Under the pieces are notes generated by a model that had not been told where the DNA came from, did no database searches, and worked only from the letters and a program-made list of their open reading frames with translations. Shown one piece after another: positions 9,906 to 19,436 of a stretch of DNA of 64,000 nt. Each line of letters begins with the position of its first letter. Position 1 is the first letter of the stretch. The DNA is from Thalassotalea ponticola (lineage in GTDB: Bacteria > Pseudomonadota > Gammaproteobacteria > Enterobacterales > Alteromonadaceae): contig NZ_CP166871.1 in NCBI RefSeq assembly GCF_041379045.1, positions 558,001-622,000 on the forward strand. The letters run 5' to 3'. Both the position numbers and the translations under genes were made by a program.

Positions 9906-10405
9906 ATTTTACTCCTAGACAAATTTTGAGCAGCGTATATTTTTTTATCGACTGTCGCTCTGACCTTCATCTTATGGCAAACAGTTAGCCAAAGAGAACT
10001 CCCTGTAACACAAGGGCAAGGGCTGTTAATGTGTTGTTATTCCCTTATCTTTTTAGGGTTAATATTTGCGTTTTGGCTACCTCAAATTATCACTGTATTA
10101 ACAATTGCGATGGGCTTGTTACGCGCTCTGAGGTCATTAACGCAAGGGAAATCACCAAAAAGCGCAACCGTGGCGATAAAGTTGTTGCACTTAAGCACCT
10201 GTCAAACGTGAATATAGGGCAAAAGTCAGGCGCGGTAGTTAATGGAAAAAGTGATAAATCGAACACTTTACCGGTGTGTAAGGCGTGGCGATAAAATCGA
10301 AATGAGGTATCGCTATGCGCATTATTTTTGCAACAAAAAGCCCACTACTGTGGGCTTGTTCGCGCGGTCTGTATACTAAAGGTGCCGACGGACAATACTA
10401 ACCGC
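9906..10405. other. 500-base intergenic region, receptor promoter side to ccmE 3' side
   Basis: Only short frames without coding character are present (for example 10029-10211 and 10031-10294). The left part must carry the promoter of the TonB-dependent receptor. The right part holds the ccm terminator at 10335-10357. I see no RNA gene or mobile element. Confidence 0.5.
10335..10357 (-). terminator. Rho-independent terminator of the ccmABCDE operon
   Basis: Perfect 8-base arms AAGCCCAC/GTGGGCTT with a 4-base loop. Read on the minus strand it ends in a run of T. It lies about 50 bases past the ccmE stop codon. Confidence 0.82.
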
Positions 10406-10864
10406 TTAATACGTTGGTTTTTGGTGGTGCTTACCAACTTTGTCTGCGATTTCTTTTGGCATGTACTCTTCGTCGTGTTTAGCTAATACTTCACTCGCCT
10501 CTAACACGGTGGGTGATACTAAGATACCCTGCGCGACAATGCCTTGTCCTTCGCGAAACAAGTCGGGTAATATACCGTCGTATTTTACCGTGATCATTGG
10601 ACCGGTATCTATTAAATTAAAGCTGACATTCAAGCTTTCCTGATCGCGATCAACACTGCCTGCGACAACTAAACCACCAACTCGAATTCGCTGACCAACG
10701 ACCGGTTTTTCACCGGTATCCTCCTTGCCGTGGACAATTTCCGATGGCGTATAGAACAAATCAATATTGGTGCTTAGCGCATATAAGGACAAGCCAATGA
10801 CAACGGCTACACCAGTAACAATTGAAGTAACGACCGTTAAGCGTTTTTTACGACGAGGATTCAT
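10406..10864 (-). CDS. ccmE: Periplasmic heme chaperone CcmE
   Basis: 152 residues. CcmE takes heme from the CcmABCD complex, holds it covalently in the periplasm and delivers it to CcmF. It has a basic N-terminus, one membrane anchor (about 10-30) and an OB-fold domain. The heme-binding His is His130 in [12 protein letters not shown], the same position as in the E. coli protein. I chose the ATG at 10864, one base after the ccmD stop and preceded by AAGG, over a longer frame overlapping ccmD. Last gene of a five-gene operon. Confidence 0.95.
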   Translation of the reverse strand: MNPRRKKRLTVVTSIVTGVAVVIGLSLYALSTNIDLFYTPSEIVHGKEDTGEKPVVGQRIRVGGLVVAGSVDRDQESLNVSFNLIDTGPMITVKYDGILPDLFREGQGIVAQGILVSPTVLEASEVLAKHDEEYMPKEIADKVGKHHQKPTY

Positions 10865-10865
10865 G

Positions 10866-11075
10866 TTATATACCTTGTTTACGACGCTCAGCCGCATGCT
10901 TTAGTTTGGCTTCGCGTTTTGCTCTTTGTTTAATTTTATTAAAAAGGGCTTTTTTCATATTGAGGCTGTCAAAGGTTAAAGCGATTAATGCCACCGCGGC
11001 AAATGCATACGACAACCAGACATAGAAGGCATACCCACCCATGTTGAAAAAATCCGATAAACTATCAAATGCCAT
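10866..11075 (-). CDS. ccmD: Heme exporter small subunit CcmD
   Basis: A 69-residue protein with one membrane helix (about 12-37: [20 protein letters not shown]) and a very basic, charged C-terminal tail. This is the usual layout of CcmD, which helps release holo-CcmE from the CcmABC complex. It is placed between ccmC and ccmE as in other System I operons. The assignment relies on topology and position because CcmD is poorly conserved. Confidence 0.9.
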   Translation of the reverse strand: MAFDSLSDFFNMGGYAFYVWLSYAFAAVALIALTFDSLNMKKALFNKIKQRAKREAKLKHAAERRKQGI

Positions 11076-11085
11076 TGGCCTACTC

Positions 11086-11826
11086 CTATTTCGCGCTCAT
11101 GGCGAGTTCTTTTACCCAAGGGCGCATTGCATTACTGGCGATTATTTGGGCGCGAAAGCGAATACAAAACAGGGTTGCTGCTAAAAAGGCAAAGCCAAAA
11201 AAGCACACCACAAACGGAATATACATATCCATTGACATGGATGGCTTGGCAAACTTAGACACGGTAGCCCCCTGGTGTAAAGTATTCCACCATTCTACTG
11301 AGTAGTGAATGATTGGCAAGTTAACAACCCCAACTAACGCTAGAACGCTTGCTGCTTTGCCACCGAGTGATTTGTCATCAAAAGCGTTGTACAGGGCAAT
11401 CACCCCAAAATACAAGAACAACAGGATGAGCTCTGACGTCAATCGAGCATCCCATACCCACCAAGTGCCCCACATAGGTTTACCCCAAGCAGCTCCGGTG
11501 AATAGGGCTATGGCGGTAAATACAGCGCCGATAGGGGCCAGTGCGGCTATCGAAGCTTGTGCTAGGCGATACTGCCAGACCAAACCACACAAAGCGGCGA
11601 TAGCCATACCTAAATAAAGCCCCATTGATAATAGCGCCGCAGGTACGTGAACGTAAAAAATGCGAACGCTTTCGCCCTGTTGATAATCGGCAGGAGAAAA
11701 GACCAATCCCAAGGCCATGCCTATACCTAAGAGAATAAAGGTCAAGGCGCAAAACCAAGGAATGAGCTTACCACATAAATGGTAGCTGGTTTGTGGGTTA
11801 GCAAGGGGGTGTAACCATTTCCACAT
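11086..11826 (-). CDS. ccmC: Heme handling protein CcmC
   Basis: A 246-residue six-helix inner-membrane protein that loads heme onto CcmE. The tryptophan-rich WWD motif is visible as GTWWVWDARLTSELILLF, flanked by conserved His residues in periplasmic loops. It is separated from ccmB by one base, indicating co-translation in the ccmABCDE operon. Confidence 0.96.
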   Translation of the reverse strand: MWKWLHPLANPQTSYHLCGKLIPWFCALTFILLGIGMALGLVFSPADYQQGESVRIFYVHVPAALLSMGLYLGMAIAALCGLVWQYRLAQASIAALAPIGAVFTAIALFTGAAWGKPMWGTWWVWDARLTSELILLFLYFGVIALYNAFDDKSLGGKAASVLALVGVVNLPIIHYSVEWWNTLHQGATVSKFAKPSMSMDMYIPFVVCFFGFAFLAATLFCIRFRAQIIASNAMRPWVKELAMSAK

Positions 11827-11827
11827 A

Positions 11828-12508
11828 CTAATTTGTACTCACTTTTAGGGCTGCACTTACAGCAAAAGGTGCTAATGTTAACGAACCAAAAAACAGGGCG
11901 GCAATTATGGCTAATTGGCCATTATATGGCAAATTCATACTGGCCGCATCAATGGCGCTGGTCGCAAAAATCAGCACAGGAATGTACAACGGCAGTACCA
12001 ACAAACTCAATAGCACGCCGCCTTTTTTTAAACCAACGGTTAATGCGACGCCAATTGCGCCTAATAAACTCAATACGGGCGTGCCTAATAAAAGGGTCAA
12101 TATCAAGGCGTTATAACTGTGCTCGTGCAAATTCAGCAGCACCCCCAGCAAAGGCGAAATAACGATTAACGGCAACCCAGTAATCAGCCAGTGGGCAGTA
12201 ATTTTTGCTAGCACTAAAATAAAGTTAGGGCATGGACTTAGCAACATTTGCTCCAACGCACCGTCTTGATAGTCGTGTTTAAATAACCTTTCTAGTGACA
12301 GCAGCGTTGCCAGTAATGCGGCCACCCAAATGATGCCAGGTGCAATTTTCATTAAGGTGTTGCTCGCCGGTCCAATGCCCAACGGAAACAACGAACAGAC
12401 AATGACAAAAAACAGCAATGGATTGATGATGTCATCGCGATGACGAAGAGCGATGGTTAAATCGCGGCGTAAAATAAGCAAAAAACTAGTACGATAAGAC
12501 ATTGACAT
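11828..12508 (-). CDS. ccmB: Heme exporter permease CcmB
   Basis: A 226-residue membrane protein with about six helices, the permease partner of the CcmA ATPase. It starts LILRRDLTIALRHRDDIINPLLFF, typical of CcmB. The ATG at 12508 overlaps the ccmA stop by one base (TGATG), which I prefer to the in-frame GTG one codon upstream. Confidence 0.95.
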   Translation of the reverse strand: MSMSYRTSFLLILRRDLTIALRHRDDIINPLLFFVIVCSLFPLGIGPASNTLMKIAPGIIWVAALLATLLSLERLFKHDYQDGALEQMLLSPCPNFILVLAKITAHWLITGLPLIVISPLLGVLLNLHEHSYNALILTLLLGTPVLSLLGAIGVALTVGLKKGGVLLSLLVLPLYIPVLIFATSAIDAASMNLPYNGQLAIIAALFFGSLTLAPFAVSAALKVSTN

Positions 12509-13155
12509 CACGAAACTCCGTAGTCGTTGTATTCGAGCGTTATTTTGCGAAACTTATCGCGACTGAAACTCAAGTCTTGGTGTGTCGTTAACACAATACA
12601 GCCACCATTTTGAGCGTGTTGTAGCATCAGCGCTTCGAGTTGTTTAACCCCCTCTTTATCAATGGCGGTAAACGGCTCGTCTAAGATCCAGATGCGCGCT
12701 TTAGTTTGCCACAGTCGAGCCAGTGCAATGCGCCGATGTTGGCCTGCACTTAAATGTCCGGCTTTGGCATCTTCAAAGCCATAGAGATTAACCTGCTCCA
12801 AGGTTGCTTCGGCGTTGTTGGCGTCAAGGCCGTGTAAGCTCAGGTAAAAACGCAAGTTTTCTTCACTGGTCAATTCGCCTTTGATGCCCGGTAAGTGACC
12901 CAAAAACAGTAAATCTTCGTTATATTCTTCATTGTAACGGTGAATGTTTTTGTCGTTGTAGAAGACACGGCCACTGTACGGCTGAGACAAGCCTGCAAGA
13001 ATGCGCAAAAGGCTGGTTTTGCCGGTGCCATTGGCTCCTTCCACTTGCAGGATGTCGCCACTGTCGAGGCGAAAACTTAATTCGTCAAAGAGTATTCGAT
13101 CTTCGCGAATGCAGGTAAGCTTATCGGCTCTCAGTTGTATCTTGTCGTTGCGCAA
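12508..13155 (-). CDS. ccmA: Heme exporter ATP-binding protein CcmA
   Basis: A 215-residue ABC ATPase that drives release of holo-CcmE from CcmC. Walker A is [12 protein letters not shown] (about 40-51), the signature is [14 protein letters not shown] and Walker B is [12 protein letters not shown]. The start is a TTG at 13155 with no strong ribosome site. First gene of the minus-strand ccm operon, divergent from ccmF across about 280 bases. Confidence 0.94.
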   Translation of the reverse strand: MRNDKIQLRADKLTCIREDRILFDELSFRLDSGDILQVEGANGTGKTSLLRILAGLSQPYSGRVFYNDKNIHRYNEEYNEDLLFLGHLPGIKGELTSEENLRFYLSLHGLDANNAEATLEQVNLYGFEDAKAGHLSAGQHRRIALARLWQTKARIWILDEPFTAIDKEGVKQLEALMLQHAQNGGCIVLTTHQDLSFSRDKFRKITLEYNDYGVS

Positions 13156-13437
13156 TGGTCTGCTCGGCTATGTTGGCAATTAGGGCTGATTATTTTAACG
13201 ACGATTCTACTTGTTTATCGACAGCAAAAGAAGAGGTAATCGCTAAAAAACTGTTGACTTAGCACAAAATACAAGCAGTTATATCGATGTAATTTAAAGT
13301 AAGTTATAAGTTATTAATAGATTTAGTATCGAGGTTAGTTTTTTTCTGATTACGGCTTGCTATAATGGTGCGATTTTGTCCGTATTTAGCCAGATTTTTG
13401 TAGGAAGTGTCAGTTACACTTTTGATTGGAGACGTTA
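13156..13437. promoter_or_regulatory. Divergent promoter region of ccmABCDE and ccmFGHI
   Basis: 282 bases between two divergent operons of one pathway. The central part (about 13200-13340) is AT-rich. A -10-like TATAAT occurs at about 13362-13367 (TTGCTATAATGG) with TTTTTCTG-like sequence upstream, a plausible ccmF promoter. No operator is recognised. Confidence 0.45.
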
Positions 13438-15435
13438 ATGATTCCTGAACTTGGCCTGTTGTCATTGATTATTGCGATGGCGTTTGCTGTTTGTTTGTCG
13501 GTTGTTCCTCTTGCTGGAGTATATGGACAAAACCAACGATTGATTAGCTATGCCAAGCCACTAACCAGTGCAATGTTCTTTTTTACCGCGCTTAGTCTGG
13601 TGGTTTTAGCCTACTGCTTTGTGGTTGATGATTTTTCTGTTGCCTATGTCGCTGGCCATTCAAATTCACAACTTCCTTATTATTTTAAAGTCAGTGCGGT
13701 ATGGGGGGGACACGAAGGGTCATTGTTACTTTGGGTGTTCTGCCTAACTGCGTGGACTATGGCCGTGGCGGTATTCTCCAAAAACGTTGACCAAGCATTT
13801 GTATCGCGCGTGCTTGCCATCATGGGCATGGTTGCCGTTGGCTTTATGGCGTTTACCATATTGACGTCAAATCCATTTGAACGCTTACTTCCCAATGCGC
13901 CGATGGAAGGGCGTGATCTAAACCCATTACTTCAAGACGTTGGACTGATTATTCATCCACCGATGTTGTATATGGGCTACGTTGGCTTTTCGGTTGCTTT
14001 TGCCTTTGCTATCGCCGCATTAATGTGCGGTAAAATGGATGCCGCTTGGGCGCGCTGGTCTCGCCCGTGGACATTGGCTGCGTGGATGTTTTTAACGCTC
14101 GGCATCGCACTGGGCAGTTGGTGGGCGTACTACGAGCTTGGCTGGGGCGGTTGGTGGTTCTGGGACCCTGTTGAAAATGCCTCATTTATGCCGTGGTTAG
14201 TGGGCACGGCGTTAATCCACTCATTAGCCGTAACCGAAAAACGCGGTGCGTTTCGAAATTGGACCGTGCTGTTGGCGATATTTACCTTTAGCTTGAGCTT
14301 GCTCGGTACCTTCCTTGTCCGCTCAGGGGTGCTAACCTCAGTTCACTCATTTGCAGCAGATCCAACTCGCGGTAGTTTTATCTTGATGTTATTGGCGTTG
14401 GCGGTGGGGGGCTCACTGCTGCTGTATGCCATTCGCGGTACCAATGTCGGGAGCTTTTCGCGCTTTGAGCTGTTCTCTCGCGAAACGGCTATTTTGATCT
14501 GTAACGTATTTTTAGTGTCGGCTGCGGTAACCGTTTTGCTCGGTACTTTATATCCGTTGGTAATCGACGCATTAAACATGGGCAAGATATCGGTTGGACC
14601 TCCGTACTTTAATGCGGTGTTTATCCCGATTATGTCGATTATGTTTATCTTTATGGGCATCGGCCCGCTGATCCGCTGGAAAAAAGCGAAGAAAGGAGAG
14701 CTCAATCGCCAACTTAAGTGGGTGTCCATTATTGCGCTGATCTTTGGTTTGGCATTCCCTGTTTGGTACGGTGGCGAGTTTAATGCGCTCGTTGCTTTTG
14801 GCATGACCTTGGCAAGTTGGGTGATTTTGGTTGCAGGTAAAGACCTGAAAAACCAAGTCTACCTTGGTCAAGGACGCTGGCAATGGCGTCGCTTGAGTTT
14901 ATCTCATCTGGGTATGGCTGTGGCGCACATTGGTATTGGTGTCACTGTTATTGGTGTAACCATCGTTTCCATTTACGAATCAGAGAGCAACATCAAAATG
15001 TCGCCAGGCAGTCGCTTTGCCGTTGCTGGATACGAGGTTGAATTTAACGGCGTTAAACTGGTGGAAGGGCCGAACTATTCTGCCGAGCAAGGCCAGCTGG
15101 CGTTGTATGATGGCGACAAGATGATCGATTTGCTACAACCTGAGCGTCGCACCTATCGCGTACAAACCATGGGGATGACCGAAGCTGCGATAGACCCAGG
15201 TCTATTTCGCGATATCTATGTTGCCCTAGGCGATCCGCTCGGCAATGGAGCGTGGGCGGTGCGCGTTCACTACAAACCATTTGTTCGATGGATTTGGTTG
15301 GGGGCGATCTTTATGGGCTTAGGCGCTATCTTTGCGATGCTCGACAAACGCTATCGCCGTCGCAAAGTTACAGACCGCAAATCGATACTCAACAAGGATT
15401 TAAACACTAATCAACCTATTGAAGTAGAGGGTTAA
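13438..15435 (+). CDS. ccmF: Heme lyase subunit CcmF
   Basis: A 665-residue polytopic membrane protein that takes heme from CcmE and attaches it to apocytochrome c with CcmH and CcmI. The tryptophan-rich WWFWDPVENASFMPW motif lies near residue 240, and conserved histidines occur in HPPMLYMGYVG and in AHIGIGV. I chose the ATG at 13438, preceded by TGGAG, over an in-frame TTG four codons upstream. First gene of a run ccmF-ccmG-ccmH-ccmI with near-zero spacing. Confidence 0.96.
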   Translation: MIPELGLLSLIIAMAFAVCLSVVPLAGVYGQNQRLISYAKPLTSAMFFFTALSLVVLAYCFVVDDFSVAYVAGHSNSQLPYYFKVSAVWGGHEGSLLLWVFCLTAWTMAVAVFSKNVDQAFVSRVLAIMGMVAVGFMAFTILTSNPFERLLPNAPMEGRDLNPLLQDVGLIIHPPMLYMGYVGFSVAFAFAIAALMCGKMDAAWARWSRPWTLAAWMFLTLGIALGSWWAYYELGWGGWWFWDPVENASFMPWLVGTALIHSLAVTEKRGAFRNWTVLLAIFTFSLSLLGTFLVRSGVLTSVHSFAADPTRGSFILMLLALAVGGSLLLYAIRGTNVGSFSRFELFSRETAILICNVFLVSAAVTVLLGTLYPLVIDALNMGKISVGPPYFNAVFIPIMSIMFIFMGIGPLIRWKKAKKGELNRQLKWVSIIALIFGLAFPVWYGGEFNALVAFGMTLASWVILVAGKDLKNQVYLGQGRWQWRRLSLSHLGMAVAHIGIGVTVIGVTIVSIYESESNIKMSPGSRFAVAGYEVEFNGVKLVEGPNYSAEQGQLALYDGDKMIDLLQPERRTYRVQTMGMTEAAIDPGLFRDIYVALGDPLGNGAWAVRVHYKPFVRWIWLGAIFMGLGAIFAMLDKRYRRRKVTDRKSILNKDLNTNQPIEVEG

Positions 15436-15438
15436 TTA

Positions 15439-15990
15439 ATGAATTTGGTAATACGCCTTATCCCATTGATTGTATTTCTGTTACTGGGCTTGCTTTTTTA
15501 TCGCGGCTTAAGCTTAAACCCACAAGACATGCCGTCAGCGTTGGTGGGTAAGAGCTTTCCAACGTTTGCGTTGCAAAAGCTTAGTGATAGTGAGCAAGTA
15601 CTCACTCAGGAGAGTTTCAAGCCGGGCATTAAACTGGTTAATGTATGGGGAACTTGGTGCCCGTCGTGTAAAATCGAACATCCATTTTTAGTAAAACTGT
15701 CAAAAGACAGCCGCTTTAACGTCTATGGCGTCAATTACAAAGACGAACGTCAAGCGGCACTTGAATGGCTCGATTATTACCAAAACCCGTATCAGTTTTC
15801 GATTTATGATGTCGATGGCAAATTGGGTCTAGACTTAGGTGTTTATGGTGCGCCAGAAACTTTTGTTGTTGACCACAAAAACATTATTCGCAAACGCTTT
15901 GCGGGAGTACTCGAAGCAAACGTCTGGCAACGGGAGTTTTTGCCGTTGATCAATCAAATTGAATCTGAAATGGCGCAAGAGGACCAATAA
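15439..15990 (+). CDS. ccmG: Thiol:disulfide interchange protein CcmG (DsbE)
   Basis: A 183-residue membrane-anchored periplasmic thioredoxin that keeps apocytochrome cysteines or CcmH reduced. One N-terminal helix (about 3-22) precedes the thioredoxin domain with the CXXC site WGTWCPSCK (Cys74, Cys77) and the conserved cis-Pro segment GVYGAPETFVVD. The stop codon is directly followed by ccmH. Confidence 0.95.
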   Translation: MNLVIRLIPLIVFLLLGLLFYRGLSLNPQDMPSALVGKSFPTFALQKLSDSEQVLTQESFKPGIKLVNVWGTWCPSCKIEHPFLVKLSKDSRFNVYGVNYKDERQAALEWLDYYQNPYQFSIYDVDGKLGLDLGVYGAPETFVVDHKNIIRKRFAGVLEANVWQREFLPLINQIESEMAQEDQ

Positions 15991-16449
15991 ATGAAACAGC
16001 TAGTTTTGTCACTGTGTTCAGCGTACTTGTTATTGTTAGCATTTCACCTGCAAGCCAGTCCAATCGATACCTATTCATTTCCCGATAAGGTTATGGAAAA
16101 GCGTTTTGCCGAATTAACCTATGAGTTGCGCTGCCCTAAGTGTCAGAACCAAAATCTAGCCGACTCCAACTCGCCGATCGCCGAAGACCTGCGTGAACAA
16201 GTTTACAACCTATTACTCGATGGGCGCTCTGATACTGAGATCATGAATTTTATGGTTGAGCGCTACGGAGATTATGTGCTTTACCGGCCAAAGGTGAACG
16301 AACTCACCTATGCGCTGTGGTTTGGGCCTGCCGCCTTTGTGCTGGTTGGTTTAATTGTGGTGATATCACTGTTGCGCAAAAAGCAACGCAAACCTGTGGC
16401 GTTGTCAGCCGAGCAACAAAAACAATTAGAAGATATTCTTAAGGACTGA
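15991..16449 (+). CDS. ccmH: Cytochrome c maturation protein CcmH
   Basis: A 152-residue protein with a signal peptide (cut near residue 22), the redox motif LRCPKCQNQNLADSNSPIA (Cys48, Cys51) and a C-terminal membrane helix (about 107-127). It presents reduced apocytochrome to the CcmF heme lyase. This is the short CcmH form; the TPR part is a separate protein (CcmI) encoded next. Confidence 0.95.
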   Translation: MKQLVLSLCSAYLLLLAFHLQASPIDTYSFPDKVMEKRFAELTYELRCPKCQNQNLADSNSPIAEDLREQVYNLLLDGRSDTEIMNFMVERYGDYVLYRPKVNELTYALWFGPAAFVLVGLIVVISLLRKKQRKPVALSAEQQKQLEDILKD

Positions 16450-16457
16450 TCATTGCC

Positions 16458-17744
16458 ATGAGCACATTTTATATTTTTGCAGCGCTGTTATTGTTATTGG
16501 CAATATTATTTGTGTGGCGTCATTTCTTTAAGCGTCGCTTGTATCAGGGCGACCAGACAAACATGCGCGGGCAAACGAATAAACAGCTTTATTACGAGCA
16601 CTTAAAAGAACTCGAGAAGGATTTGCGCGAAGGTGGTATTGACCAAGAAAACTTTGATTACTTAAAGCAAGAGTTGGATCGTTCGCTGGTGCTGGATATG
16701 AAAGCCAGTGAAAAAGAAGCGCAAGCTAAAGACAAGCAAACGAGTTTGCTATGGCCGAGCATTATGACCGCGTTTATCCTTGCTTTTAGCGTTGTTCTGT
16801 ATCAGCAATACGGTGCATATGAACAAGTTGAAGTGGCGCAATCAATCCCTAGCGATCATCCGCAAGGCGGGCAATCGCAGGCACAAATGATCATTGCCCA
16901 ATTGCAAGCGCTGCACCAAGAAGTACAAGAAAATCCAGAAAACTCCAATGCGTGGTTTCAGCTAGGGCAGATACTGACCAATGTTGGTGAGTTTGACAGT
17001 GCGGTTGTCGCGTATTCCAAAGTGAACGACATCGAGGGCGAACAAGCCGATATTATTGCGTTGCAAGCACAAGCTTTGTACTACAAAAACAATAACCAAC
17101 GCAATGAAGAGATAGATACCTTGTTAGCCAGAGCATTAACAATTGATGCCAATGATGCGACCACATTAATGCTTATCGGTATGGACCACTTTCTCAATGA
17201 ACGCTTTAACCAAGCGGCGCAAAGTTGGCAGCAAATATTAGACAGTGGCAATGCGGGTAGCAATGCGCCGGCGTTAATGGATGCAATCAAACAAGCAAAA
17301 CAGCGTGCACAGGGGATGAGCGCAGGCAGTGACGCTGTGGTTAATGCCGACGACGTTACCGGCCAAGCTAACGAGCAACCGCTCAATACCACCGCCGCAG
17401 TTGATTTGACCGTATCGATGTCTGCTGAGATACGAGCGCTCATGGCAGAGCAAGACGATAAAGTGGTTTTCATTTACGCAGTTGCCTCACAAGGACCTCG
17501 AATGCCATTAGCGGCGGTGAAAGTGCGCGCTAGTGATTTACCGTACCAAGTGAGGTTGGATGATTCTAAGTCGATGAACGGACAAATGACTCTTTCGTCG
17601 GTTGATACCGTTAATGTATATGCGGTGATTTCGCAAAGTGGTACTCCAGGTATTAAACTTGGCGACTACAAAGGTGAGGCGCAGCAAATTTCGGTTAATT
17701 CGGGGCAACCATTGAACTTGATTATTGACAGCGTCGTTAAATAA
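16458..17744 (+). CDS. ccmI: Apocytochrome chaperone CcmI
   Basis: A 428-residue protein with two membrane helices (about 3-20 and 95-113), a cytoplasmic coiled loop between them (KELEKDLREGG), TPR-like repeats (about 150-260) and a C-terminal beta-rich domain (about 310-428). It binds the C-terminus of apocytochrome c for the heme lyase. It lies eight bases after ccmH. In E. coli the same function is the C-terminal part of CcmH. Confidence 0.92.
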   Translation: MSTFYIFAALLLLLAILFVWRHFFKRRLYQGDQTNMRGQTNKQLYYEHLKELEKDLREGGIDQENFDYLKQELDRSLVLDMKASEKEAQAKDKQTSLLWPSIMTAFILAFSVVLYQQYGAYEQVEVAQSIPSDHPQGGQSQAQMIIAQLQALHQEVQENPENSNAWFQLGQILTNVGEFDSAVVAYSKVNDIEGEQADIIALQAQALYYKNNNQRNEEIDTLLARALTIDANDATTLMLIGMDHFLNERFNQAAQSWQQILDSGNAGSNAPALMDAIKQAKQRAQGMSAGSDAVVNADDVTGQANEQPLNTTAAVDLTVSMSAEIRALMAEQDDKVVFIYAVASQGPRMPLAAVKVRASDLPYQVRLDDSKSMNGQMTLSSVDTVNVYAVISQSGTPGIKLGDYKGEAQQISVNSGQPLNLIIDSVVK

Positions 17745-17783
17745 CTCAGTAATTCAATTTAGGCTTATCAACAAGGAAAGACT

Positions 17784-18383
17784 ATGAAATTTAGCTATTT
17801 AACCGCGCCACTTATGATTGTTGGTTTGTCATTGAGTAGTAACAATGCCGTTGCTAACGATATGGCAACCAGTACCAATACAGCAGGCCAACAGATATCA
17901 GGCTGTCCGGCGTTTTTAGATCATCGTGTACAGCGTTTAAACTCGAGTAAAACTGTTGATATTTGTCAGCAGTTTGCTGGTAAAACCTTTCTCATTGTCA
18001 ATACCGCGAGTAACTGCGGTTTTACGCCACAATTTAAAGGTTTAGAAGCCTTGTACCAACAATACAAGGATCGCGGATTAGTGATTCTCGGCTTTCCGTC
18101 GGATGATTTTTTCCAAGAAGAGGACGATGAAAAAGACACGGCAAAGGTATGCTATGTCAATTACGGCGTAACCTTCCCGATGTTTTCCACCGTGTCGGTA
18201 AGAGGCGATGACGCACACCCCATTTTTTCCTATTTAGCGGAACAAACGGCAGCACCGTACTGGAACTTCTATAAATATTTAGTCAGCGCAGATGGCAATA
18301 CGGTAGAGCGATTTAATTCTAAGATGGCACCAGATGCCAAGGAGTTAACGAGCGCCATTGAAAAGCAACTTAATCGCAGTTAA
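17784..18383 (+). CDS. Periplasmic glutathione-peroxidase-like protein
   Basis: A 199-residue thiol peroxidase-like protein with a signal peptide ending near residue 24 (NAVA). The peroxidatic Cys is Cys78 in NTASNCGFTPQF, and the Trp-Asn motif is PYWNFYKYLV. The segment that is FPCNQF in classical glutathione peroxidases reads FPSDDF here, so the usual catalytic Gln is replaced by Asp. A second Cys in KVCYVNYG could resolve the sulfenate. It lies between ccmI and hemH on the same strand (39 and 9 bases), so it may protect the heme pathway or reduce peroxides in the periplasm. Substrate and reductant are unknown. Confidence 0.82.
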   Translation: MKFSYLTAPLMIVGLSLSSNNAVANDMATSTNTAGQQISGCPAFLDHRVQRLNSSKTVDICQQFAGKTFLIVNTASNCGFTPQFKGLEALYQQYKDRGLVILGFPSDDFFQEEDDEKDTAKVCYVNYGVTFPMFSTVSVRGDDAHPIFSYLAEQTAAPYWNFYKYLVSADGNTVERFNSKMAPDAKELTSAIEKQLNRS

Positions 18384-18392
18384 GAACTTATC

Positions 18393-19436
18393 ATGTCACG
18401 TTTTAAAGCAAATAATAAACAACTACACGCGCCCGATATCCAGGATGGGCCGGCAAATATTGGCAAAGCCAAAGTCGGTGTACTCTTGGTTAATCTTGGC
18501 ACACCGTCAGCACCAACTGCGTCAGCGTTGCGCACCTACTTGCGACAGTTTTTAAGTGACCCTCGTGTTGTCGAAATACCTCGGTTGATTTGGATGATGA
18601 TTTTACACGGCATTATCTTGCGAGTTAGACCGAGCAAGTCAGCAAAGCTGTACCAAAGCATTTGGACCGAGCAGGGTTCTCCGTTGATGGTTATTGCTAA
18701 GCAACAAGCCGCGAAAGTGGCTCAACAGTTGGGCCAAGACTACGGTGAACAGGTGTCCGTCGATTTGGCGATGCGCTATGGAGAGCCCGCCATTGATCAA
18801 GCATTAAAACGCTTTCAAGCCCAAGGGATTGGCAAAATTGTCGTGATGCCCTTATACCCTCAATACGCAGGCCCAACGACTGGTTCAGTGTTCGACGCTG
18901 TTGTTGATGAAGTAAAGCGTTGGCGCTGGATCCCAAGCTTGCACTTTATTGGGAGCTATCACGACGATAGTGGCTACATTGATGCCTTGGCCGCGTCAAT
19001 TAACGAGCACATTACTGCTCATGGCAAGCCGGATAAGCTGTTACTGTCGTATCACGGTATGCCTAAGTTGTTCCATACTAACGGCGATCCTTATTATTGT
19101 TTTTGTCACAAAACCACGCGTTTGTTAGCGCAAAAGTTAGGATTGAGCAAAGACGATTTTGTGATGACCTTTCAATCGCGTTTTGGTAAAGCAGAGTGGT
19201 TAAAGCCCTACACTGATGATGTGATTGAACAGCTTGCAGCGCAAGGCAATAAACACATTGCCGTGATAAGTCCCGCATTTAGTGCCGACTGTTTAGAAAC
19301 TCTAGAAGAGCTTGATGTTGAAAGTCGAAAAGTATTTATCGATGCTGGTGGTGAGACATTCCATTACATAAAAGCGCTAAATGATCGCGACGATCACATC
19401 AGTGCGATTGTTGATTTAATCAAGCCGCATTTATAA
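18393..19436 (+). CDS. hemH: Ferrochelatase
   Basis: A 347-residue enzyme that inserts ferrous iron into protoporphyrin IX, the last step of heme synthesis. Family motifs include VLLVNLGTPSAPT near the N-terminus, VVMPLYPQYAGPTTGS, LLSYHGMPK with the catalytic His, CFCHKTTRLLA, TFQSRFGKAEWLKPY and ISPAFSADCLETLEEL with the conserved Glu. Placement after the ccm genes fits joint heme supply for cytochromes c. Confidence 0.95.
   Translation: MSRFKANNKQLHAPDIQDGPANIGKAKVGVLLVNLGTPSAPTASALRTYLRQFLSDPRVVEIPRLIWMMILHGIILRVRPSKSAKLYQSIWTEQGSPLMVIAKQQAAKVAQQLGQDYGEQVSVDLAMRYGEPAIDQALKRFQAQGIGKIVVMPLYPQYAGPTTGSVFDAVVDEVKRWRWIPSLHFIGSYHDDSGYIDALAASINEHITAHGKPDKLLLSYHGMPKLFHTNGDPYYCFCHKTTRLLAQKLGLSKDDFVMTFQSRFGKAEWLKPYTDDVIEQLAAQGNKHIAVISPAFSADCLETLEELDVESRKVFIDAGGETFHYIKALNDRDDHISAIVDLIKPHL

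Noticed and set aside
10029..10294. Two overlapping short frames upstream of the TonB receptor
   Set aside because: Neither has a domain, plausible ribosome site or protein-like composition.
14343..14804. 153-codon minus-strand frame within ccmF
   Set aside because: Antisense to conserved membrane segments of CcmF; no independent support.
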